64,000 nucleotides of DNA from contig CP053150.1 in assembly GCA_014607495.2 (NCBI GenBank), forward strand, positions 6,034,495 to 6,098,494. Direction: 5' to 3'. Position 1 is the stretch's first letter, and each line of letters begins with the position of its first letter. The position numbers and the translations under genes are program-made. This DNA comes from Carposina sasakii. Its lineage: Eukaryota; Arthropoda; Insecta; Lepidoptera; Carposinidae. Shown here piece by piece: positions 56,133 to 64,000 of the stretch. A model generated the notes under the pieces. It was given only the letters and a program-made list of their open reading frames with translations, was not told the origin of the DNA and searched no databases.

Positions 56133-57400
56133 CTATAGGTTCATGTTTGCTATGTGAGTAAGTAATACGTATGGCTTTTTAAAGTTTTAAGTCTTACTTT
56201 GACTTGACTATAATAATTATTATTATAAAGCCACACAGATAAAATTATAGTTCGAAAGCTTAGTGATAATACACATAGCAAGCTCATGATAGTGTGTTTA
56301 CATTGTTTAATGCAAATTTATAAGGGCTTTAGTTTTTTGGTGTCCAGGAAGACAATTTTACTGTTAACTTTTACCCAAATAACGGTGTCATACAAAATGT
56401 ATGTCACCTGTCGCGATCTACTTACTAAATAATGTATTTTCTTACGAAGTTTATTGTAATTCCTACAAAGACAACGCCTTTTAACCACAAACCGGCGACG
56501 TTATATACGAAATGAAGACCTTCGCAAATGTCCTATCTCGTTTTATCTGTCTGTGGTCATGACACCATGACCGACCACCAAAGATTTGATTTTGCAGTTT
56601 GTGGCGTCGGAGTGAAAAGGGCGTATATGACGCAAATGTATAAATAATTATGATGTGTAAATCTACACTCTCTATGCAACTAAATTGGCGGGTAAAGGAG
56701 CACGCGCACGACGCAATAAATGTAAATGAAATTATTCCTCTTCATTATAGAGTTGTAGGACTCATTTAGAATTGCTAATCAGTCTTCTAAAATTGATGAA
56801 CACAAAAAACGTTTTGTTTTCACATGGTTCATCATATCACATATCAGTCACTATTCACCCCGTAGACAGTGCACTTTGTAGGTAGGTATATTAAGACATT
56901 ATTTATTGAGGTGCACGTTAAGTTTTTTGTCGATTGTGTAAGCTGTGATGTCGTCGACTGATGAAGGAATGCTTTATTTTTATACTGTGATTATTATTTG
57001 TATGTATGATTAAGTTGTCACTGTGTTAAAAGCAGACTTTCACATTCATAATTTAATGAGGCATAGCTTCCTTCTGTTAAGAGTTTACGAAGGCGATTAT
57101 TTTAGATAATTACTTAGTGAAATATTACCTACTGTTTCTTTGTAATAAGTTCATTTTTATGGTTTAATTAAGTGCGGAAATCTGGTTTTGTCTGATTAGA
57201 AATTTGGTATTTTTTTATGATAAAAAAATAATTTATTGTTGTTTCTGTGATTATTTTAATAAACAATTTGGTACCTTAAATATAAAATGTTGTTTTTCCT
57301 ACATAACCCCAAGCAAGCAAAAGTTTACGCAATGAGAGAAAGACAAAGAGGTGGCCTAACAAAGTTTAATAGATTAGTACCTATTGCCGTTAGTTGCCAG

Positions 57401-57891
57401 CAGGGGTGGCTCGTCCTATGGAGCGCTGGTGCAATGCACTCCCGCCCACGAAGATTACATAGGCAATCTATATTTCTCTATATTTATAATTATCTTTTCA
57501 ATTCTACTATGTATATAGAATAGTGTCTACGCGTTCGTCTCAAGTAAGTTGTAATCTTATGTATCGAGTGGAGCGCTAGCGATCGCCCTCCAATGAAACG
57601 AAATTTAATAAGATTCCTAATACTGTAATCAATGAGTGCGAAAGACATACCGACATAGGCCGGTGCGTGAAACAGAAGATTTCGTATGAAAAGTTAGAAC
57701 GCGATATGGTTGTCCTAATGTATTTCATTAGTTCATCTGAATTTTAATAAGAGTGAGGTTGCATCATTTTATTCAGTAACGGAGTGGACACGCGCGGCGT
57801 TTCCAAACTGTAATTTTGCATGCGCTCAATTGCGCTCGCTCATATTTTAAAAAATGTGAAAGCCCATCTAAAATATCACGAGCCGCCCCTG
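57401..57891 (-). mobile_element. hAT MITE, second copy (491 bp)
   Basis: Inverted relative of 39428-39950: starts CAGGGGTGGCTCGTCC and ends GAGCCGCCCCTG. Flanks GTTGCCAG (57393-57400) and ATTGCCAG (57892-57899) match at 7 of 8. Confidence 0.8.
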
Positions 57892-58044
57892 ATTGCCAGT
57901 CTGGGTTAAACGTTCACCAGCGATTGGTTCATACTGTGCTGCGAAGGTGTGTAAAACCTACGTGTAAAACAATCTCAATTTTATGTTGACAATCACATCT
58001 GTTTAAATTTCCTTTGTGATTGGGGCATACCTATCTAGTATTTT

Positions 58045-58150
58045 TCACCAAATAGTTCCTTTGGATGATGGCGCTAGTTACTATGTGCGTGACTACATAC
58101 ATATCTGTTACTGCATACAAAAAAAAATTTTAGTTCCGAAACCAGGCATC
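58045..58150 (+). repeat. Interspersed repeat fragment
   Basis: Shares CCTTTGGATGATGGCGCTAG and TTTTAGTTCCGAAACC with 22235-22310. Family not identified. Confidence 0.35.
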
Positions 58151-58568
58151 AGAGTTGTTCTGTAAAACAGACATACATATCTATATTGGATGTCATTTCA
58201 AGGCCATACCCATACAGTTTATCATGGGTTCATGATAAAAGAAGGTATCATGTCTTCCTAAAAGCAAAGAAAAACTAATTCTGTTACTCATAGTTTACAC
58301 AATTACCGAGTACAAGTCTACCAGCTTCATATGTAAACTATTCGACTATGATCACCTGGGTGATCTTTGGCATCTCTTTAGGGTCCAATGATCACCTGGG
58401 TGATCAGAGGCGATCCCAATAAAATAGTTATTTTGGTTCTCTAAACCCACTTTTGAATATAACTTTTTGTGAAATAGTGGAATTGACCACTCATATGGAC
58501 AGGTTTATGAGTTTAAAATAAAAATACCTGCACCATATGTATAAATATTTATTTAACTTAACAGTTCT

Positions 58569-61450
58569 TTACGTTTCTTCATCTTCATCCATATCTTCAT
58601 CTTGAAGGATATTTTCCTCATTATTTTCATTATCACTTTCTTCATCACTGGGTATATCAATATCTTTGTGGAAGCCTTTGCCCTTAGTCCAATGGCATTT
58701 AATTACCAATTTGAAAGTGGCCAATTGCATACCCAGTAGTTTTAATATATTAGCTTGCTCTGGTGTTAGTGCTGATCCTTTTTTACATACCTATTATGGA
58801 GAAAATAAAAATATATAGTGAGTATTGCAAACAAATGGAATCTATATTATATGTATAAGGTCTTTTCAAAATTAGTGATTATCTTTTGACACTAGGTAGG
58901 TAAAAAGAAACAACTTTCACCATGGGACCTACTCCGAAATAGTAAAGTGATTTTTTATCAGCTGTTCCATACAATCACGAATAATTATTGCACTAAAATG
59001 TATGGAACAGCAGCCTTTTTTTTCACTTTGGTCCCATAGTGAAAATTGTTTCTTTTTACCTACCTAGTTTCGTGTCAAAACATAATCAATTTTGAAAGAC
59101 CCTATACATACACATACAGTAGAATCCGTTTATTGTGACTCTGCCTATATTGACCTACCGCTTATAATGATGCAATTACACAAGAACTTTGGTTTCCATA
59201 TAAAATTCTTTGTAAAAAGTCGGTTATAGTGACTTCGTTTACAGTGACATGTCGGTTATTATGACCATTTTTATTTAGTTTTGATGACGAACACTCGCCA
59301 TATTGGTTGATTGAGCGTTTTTAGGCGTGGGGTCACTAGACGAGACGAGACGACCGCACCCCCCCTTACTAGATGACGAAATGTCGTTGTTGTGTCGTTT
59401 AGTAGAAAAACGCCTAATATCAGCAATTGACACTTGAATTTCTGGCTTGATCTACACAAGTACATATAAAAAAGGTTTTTTTTACAAAACATTTTGTATG
59501 ACCTCCGCTTATTATGACGTGTTCGTCAATTCCCTTCAATTTCAATCTAAACGGATTCCACTGTAAACATATCATCTATAAAGTTTAATTAAATCTTGGT
59601 AAACCAAATAAAAAAATAACTGGAAAGTTTTAGCTATACCAGAGAATCTTCTGCCAAAAAGAAACAATTTAAGCTTGACCTAAAATATTGGTAAATAAGA
59701 TTATAATTTACCTAATACATTAACGGCAAGTTTCAATAAGATCATAAAAAAACTCGGATATTTTTATTCCAAATTTGAAATTTTGTATGAAAACAATGGT
59801 ACATTTATAGCCTACACAGACGACAGAGTTTTCTCCGCAGGGGAGAAAAGTACGCAGAGGATTTACAGTGGACAACCACGGACCATCCGTGGACTCAACA
59901 CACACAATGTGAGGTCATTTAATAGAAGAGAATAACAATAGAGGAATAGAAATCTAACTTGGTTATTTTCTGTCACCTCACTTACGTTATTTGAAGCTCC
60001 ATCTCTTTTCTGGGTTCCAAAACTTTAATATTATATTATGGACTAGTGGATGTCCGCGACTCCGTGTGGACCTGTCACAATATATTCCTGAAAACTGCAT
60101 CAAAATCGGTTCAGCCATTTCTGAGATTAGCCTGCACAAACACACAGACAAACAGACAAAAATTCAAAAAATCATTCTTTTGGGTACTATTGCATTGATA
60201 AAGGTCTCCTATAGTGCAAACATGTAATTTCGAGTCTCGAAATAGGTTCTCTAAAGAGGGCAAATTTACATAGCTATTCACTTAAAATACCCTTGCTGTT
60301 ACACTCTGTGTACACCTACGTGAATATCAAAATTTCGGAACCCAGAATAGAGATGGTACTTCAAACAACGTAAGTGAGGTGACAAAAACTAACCAAGTTG
60401 GCTCCCTTTTTTCAAGGACTCCCGCATACTTTTGACCGCTCTGCTCCTTGCATGTCCACGATTATTTCGGGGGATTTAAATATGCAGTACTTTAATCCGT
60501 TGTTTGCGTTGCTTGATACATTTATAAGCGTTATATTTTATTGGCGGAGTGCTTTTTCCCCTCGCAGAGAAAAGTATGTCGTCTGAGTAGAGTAAGTATG
60601 TAAGAAAACTCTCAAGATTGGTTATTGTAATTGGCTGTTAATTGGTTAAAACTGTATATTATCTTCTTAGTTTTACCTGATACTCCTTTATTAAGTTTAT
60701 AACACCTCGTTCTAAAGATGTGGGCAATCCCAGTCGCCTCAGATGTGGTTCAATTGTATGGGAAAAATCTACTAGAGGTCCTGCAGGTAGAATGACATCC
60801 TGAGTTGCAACAAAACCTGATCTTGCAAATTCTGTTTCACGAAAGTCATTAAACCACTGTATCACATCTCCTACATCTTTATTTGTCATTAGAAGCCCAC
60901 ATTGGCCTTTTAATTTCTTTGTTAACTGAAATAAAAAATTACATAAAGAATCTAATAAAATTGTTAACTGAAATAAAAAATTACATGAAGAATCTAATAA
61001 AATTGTTATCTGTCAATAAATATTTTATGTAATTATAGGATCTTATAGTTTGTTAAACATTTACGCACCCAACATTGGTCTAACTTACCAAATTTAACTG
61101 GTCTTCAACTTCATCACTTTTTGTTCTACCTAGTGCTACTGCCATTACTTTATTTTTTCCAAAAAAGAATCTAGAATCCTTCCATTGATTCCGTAGCTCC
61201 TTTAATTTTGTATTACGCATATTATCAACAGTGAAAAGAAAAACATGTTCATATTTGGATAGTGAACTTCTTATTTCCTCGATTATTTTCTGTTTCAAGA
61301 CCAGGCCCTTTTTGTTAGTTTTCGTGAGTGATACTGGAAAAAATACATACATTTATAAAAATAAACCAAGATTTAAAAACCTCGACTATGTTACTTTTTG
61401 TAAAAAAAGATGTTATACTTACCTTTTTTATCTCTTTTTGATTTAGGCAT
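58569..61450 (-). CDS. Mrto4: mRNA turnover protein 4 homolog (MRTO4/Mrt4), ribosome assembly factor
   Basis: MRTO4 is a nucleolar homologue of ribosomal stalk protein P0 that holds the P0 site on pre-60S particles until late maturation. Exons in transcript order are 61450-61423, 61333-61089, 60925-60677 and 58790-58569, all GT-AG with fitting phases, totalling 744 nt (247 residues). Human MRTO4 is 239. The start MPKSKRDKK is the conserved family start. Then come [46 protein letters not shown] (the L10-family rRNA-binding region), [20 protein letters not shown] and [20 protein letters not shown]. The C-terminus is strongly acidic, as in the family. It is convergent with lipin. The 1.9-kb third intron holds three inverted-repeat elements. 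A minus-strand AATAAA lies at 58548-58553, just after the stop. Confidence 0.95.
58858..59104. mobile_element. Palindromic MITE in MRTO4 intron 3
   Basis: The arms GGTCTTTTCAAAATTAGTGA ... AGCTGTTCCATACA and their inverted match meet at about 58980. The outer ends are GTATAAGGTC and, inverted, GTATAGGGTC, probably with a TA target. A one-arm copy is at 22030-22160. Confidence 0.7.
59117..59563. mobile_element. pogo/Tc1-like MITE with TA duplication (447 bp)
   Basis: TIRs CAGTAGAATCCGTTTA and, inverted, CAGTGGAATCCGTTTA, flanked by TA (59115-59116 and 59564-59565). Subterminal TATAGTGAC and TATTATGAC motifs repeat near both ends, as in pogo-like elements. The middle (about 59300-59425) contains a relative of the MITE at 48455. 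Confidence 0.75.
59811..60595. mobile_element. Long foldback element in MRTO4 intron 3
   Basis: Outer ends CTACACAGACGACAGAG and, inverted, CTACTCAGACGACATAC. Inner arms of about 70 bp (59961-60036 and 60322-60393) share GTCACCTCACTTACGTT and CATCTC..TTCTGGGTTCC in opposite orientation. The core 60040-60310 holds a Helitron-like end (CTAGTGGATGTCCGCGACTC) and an arm of the 2418-2682 MITE family. Confidence 0.6.
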
Positions 61451-61596
61451 CTTAGTAGATAAATACTAAACAATAAACAAATATATCTAGTATTTTGAAG
61501 TTTTTATTCAATAGGTATGCACTTCGTTAAAGATTTATATATCTTCACGTGCAGTGTAACTTGCAATTCGCATTTGAGGTTATGTGCTTTTTTTTA

Positions 61597-61910
61597 TTTT
61601 TTATTTTTAGTTTATCCCTAAGAAAAGGCAAGGGGAACTAAGCCCATACAGCCATTGTCTTAAGTAAATGATTTCTGAATTTATGATGGATGATATTATT
61701 GATAATTAATGGAAACGTTGGGAAAATCCTCAAGAATGGGTGTAAAATTGGTAAAGATCAAAAAGAATTGCACAAACAACTTACATGAGCCCATGAAGAG
61801 ATCGTATTCCGACAAAAGTTTTATTTAGCTTACCCACATATAAAACCATGCACACGCACTAGATTCATATCCCAAGTAAACAAAATATAACTATCTACCA
61901 GAAAACATCA
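61597..61910 (-). repeat. Full-length copy of the 18-kb repeat family
   Basis: Reads, inverted, through TAGTTCCCCTTGCC, GGATTTTCCCAACGTTTCC, ACTTTTGTCGGAATACGATC and GCGTGTGCATGGTTTTATA. It therefore joins in one piece the two halves seen separately at 18290-18475 and 18476-18615. Confidence 0.6.
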
Positions 61911-61914
61911 CTTT

Positions 61915-61957
61915 CAAAATTTATTTGGCATGTGTCTGACATGCCAAATAAATTTTG
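61915..61957. repeat. Perfect 19-bp inverted repeat (hairpin)
   Basis: CAAAATTTATTTGGCATGT (61915-61933), loop GTCTG, and its exact reverse complement (61939-61957). It directly abuts the end of the repeat at 61597-61910. Confidence 0.8.
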
Positions 61958-62098
61958 ATTTTCACAAGAAAAATACACCCGCTCCCTTCCAGCTTTTCCC
62001 GCCGAATCCTAAGCAGTACGAAAGACAAAGGAATTCACTTCTTATTCATTAAAGGGCGTATACACCATCTGATTAACCAGGGTGTCAATACAGCCAAA

Positions 62099-62863
62099 AT
62101 GAGGGATTTTCTGACAACTATTAAAAGTATTTTTTTATCAAATCACCTGGATAGATGGCGAGAGCGCATCACCTACCATCTAAGCCTACCATAATCCCCC
62201 CCACCTCACCCCTCAACCAAAGACATCAATAGTTCCTAAGCACTATAGATAGACGAAGCAGACTATAATATGCTGTACACGTCCGACTAAAACGGTCCGC
62301 TAGGAAAAACAAAGATATAGCAGATACCTACCTTAGCATTGCTTGCATCTCTGCTAAATTAAAGGTATCTATACTCTACTATAAGAGGGTTAATAGTTAT
62401 AAGTATCTGTAGCATTTAATAATATAGGATGGGATGAAAGGCATATACAGGAGTACGGAGAAGGACATAGACTACATTCTGTAGTTAACACATATGAAGT
62501 AACGGGCAAAAGTAGTCATTCATAAGTTTAAGTATGTTAAAAAAAAATTAAGTAGGTATCATCTCGTATTAAGATTATAATCTGATACTATTAACCCCAT
62601 GTAGCAAAATCCAACTTGTTACTTGCTATGTCTCCTACTCGTATGCTATGCTACACCGTCTTTAGAAAACCGACCGGATTATTTATTGTCGGCTGTACAC
62701 AGTCTGGGTGTGTAGCCAGCTTTAGTCATCAGTGCACAGTCTACTCACGGAGCTATTACTATCCTTTAAGCTGGGAGAGGTGAGGTGGGGGGGATTAGGG
62801 CAGGTGATGCGCTCACGCCATCTATTTTTGACTGTTATTTTAACTTGTCAGAAAATCCCTCAT
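62099..62863. mobile_element. Foldback element with arms of about 100 bp
   Basis: ATGAGGGATTTTCTGACAA at the left and its inverse at the right. The arms continue through TAGATGGCG(A/T)GAGCGCATCACCT and AATCCCCCCCACCTCACC. The central 500 bp is AT-rich and non-coding. TSD not resolved. Confidence 0.65.
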
Positions 62864-62909
62864 TAAATCAAAGAAAACTTAGCTAAAATTCTGTTTAAAT
62901 TTGTAATCG

Positions 62910-62932
62910 TCGGCGGCGGCGGCGGTGGCTTA
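62910..62932. repeat. GGC/GCC trinucleotide repeat
   Basis: CGTCGGCGGCGGCGGCGGTG, a short CpG-containing microsatellite upstream of the possible first exons. Confidence 0.7.
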
Positions 62933-63299
62933 GGTATTTGCGTAAAAAGAGAAATTTGCTTTTGTCGAAAGAAATTGGAAACAAGTGGGAAATAAGGTAC
63001 CACGCTCACGCCTGTGTTTGCTATTTGCTGCTTGTTTGCTTAGCGTGTAGAGGACCATGTCAAAATATTTTGAAATTATGGCAACATTTTTTTTTTAAAA
63101 ACGCGCGTTCCCAAATCATGATTGTGTTTCCGGCCATAGACTACTCCTTTTTGTCTTTTGGTAAACGTTTTCGAGTTATGTTCTCTCTCTTTTCTTTTCG
63201 TTAAGTTAAAAAGAGAACTACGAGTCAGGATCGTAATAAATGTGAGTTACCGTAGTTACACAAAATATTTTATCCAAGATGGCCACGTTCTGGTGAAAA

Positions 63300-63424
63300 C
63301 CCTGTTCCGGTTTTGTTTCCCCTCTGGCCCCGCTGCCGTCAGTCAGTGTATCGTTCATTGCAAGAGAAAAAATTAAATCGTGTTGCAATTTGCTGGCTAA
63401 TTTACTATATTTCCCTTCCAACAA
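63300..63424 (+). other. Possible non-coding 5' exon of a gene leaving the window
   Basis: The segment has higher GC content, an initiator-like GTCAGTCAGTG (63338-63348) and a consensus donor CAA/GTAAGT at 63424/63425. No coding sequence follows within the window, so the identity of the gene is unknown. Confidence 0.25.
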
Positions 63425-63499
63425 GTAAGTGTTATAGTATTATACCAAGTGTATGCAATTTCCGTGTAAATGCTAGTGTGCATAACTATAAAATTATGC

Positions 63500-63718
63500 T
63501 TTTGTATTTGTGAATGTGGTGATGACTGACGCATAGAAGGAGTGCCCACTGCCCCTTCCAGCAGCCATTTTGCCTGAACCGGCTACACGATTTCGCGGTG
63601 TGCTTCTACATTTTTAACTTATTACGAACATATTTTCACTAACTTTCTCCTTAGAGTACTTTTCTTGTTATAACAGTTTTACTTAAATTACTGTGATACC
63701 GCCCACAAGTAAGTAGAC
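63500..63718 (+). other. Possible alternative 5' exon of the same gene
   Basis: A second consensus donor, CACAA/GTAAGT, lies at 63718/63719 downstream of GCAGCCATTTTGCCTGAACC. Two donors with the same CAA/GTAAGT form within 300 bp suggest alternative first exons, but nothing coding confirms it. Confidence 0.2.
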
Positions 63719-64000
63719 TTAGTAATGCTATGTTCAGTAACCTGGTCCTAATTTTTCGGTGATCTTATTCAGATTTTGCAATTTATACCCATATATTTTG
63801 TGCATTGACATATTATTGGATTATTTATTGTTTAGTTTCTTAAAATATGTGCAACTAGCCATAGTACAGATATCTTTCTACAGGAAATGATAATCTTGTG
63901 GTAGGCACCTAATGCGTCGTAATAAAGTTCCGTGGGCTGTACGTAATCACGCTGTTATCTCGTACGACGCCATATAATGTCACTAAAAGTCAGTATTTAG

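Overview
The window is nuclear DNA of an insect, almost certainly a moth or butterfly (Lepidoptera). Evidence: AT-rich sequence, small GT-AG exons in large repeat-filled introns, insect-like protein sequences, and transposon families typical of lepidopteran genomes (Helitron ends with the CCCGCGACTTCGTCCGCG motif and CTAG terminus, RTE-type LINEs, tRNA-headed SINEs, many hAT, PIF/Harbinger and piggyBac-like non-autonomous elements). I see no bacterial operon, CRISPR array or virus.

Layout. (1) 0.9-2.2 kb, + strand: the last two exons of a FAM194-domain (ERICH6-like) gene, ending at a poly(A) signal. (2) 3.3-13.05 kb, - strand: a complete RagC/D-type GTPase gene (386 codons, 8 exons; the first coding exon seems to hold only the ATG). 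Its intron at 4.2-10.96 kb carries an RTE-type LINE with a perfect 12-bp target duplication. That LINE is split by a 2.76-kb terminal-inverted-repeat transposon, which holds a hAT-like element, which holds a further inverted-repeat element. (3) 13.05-30.4 kb: largely transposon-derived DNA with no convincing intact gene; a weak set of candidate membrane-protein exons lies at 23.6-24.8 kb. (4) 30.5-53.5 kb, + strand: the lipin gene (phosphatidate phosphatase), with a probable non-coding first exon, 14 shared exons and two alternative C-terminal exons encoding different tails. Its introns hold dated hAT and PIF insertions, a Helitron with helicase remains, SINE-like copies and a miRNA-sized hairpin. 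(5) 53.5-58.5 kb: intergenic, with more MITEs. (6) 58.57-61.45 kb, - strand: a complete MRTO4/Mrt4 gene (60S ribosome assembly; 247 residues, 4 exons). (7) 61.5-64.0 kb: repeats, then possible alternative 5' exons of a + strand gene leaving the window.

Genes together. The genes are independent eukaryotic units, not an operon. ERICH6-like and RagC/D are convergent, as are lipin and MRTO4. RagC/D activates TORC1, and lipin and ribosome assembly are regulated by TORC1 in animals, so a functional theme can be imagined, but the proximity is probably chance.

Most striking observations: the two alternative lipin terminal exons, both in frame with the shared exon and both resembling the same conserved segment; the four-level transposon nest in the RagC/D intron, resolvable from its target duplications; and two copies of a Helitron containing long palindromic modules. 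No clearly new defence-like or biosynthetic system was found.
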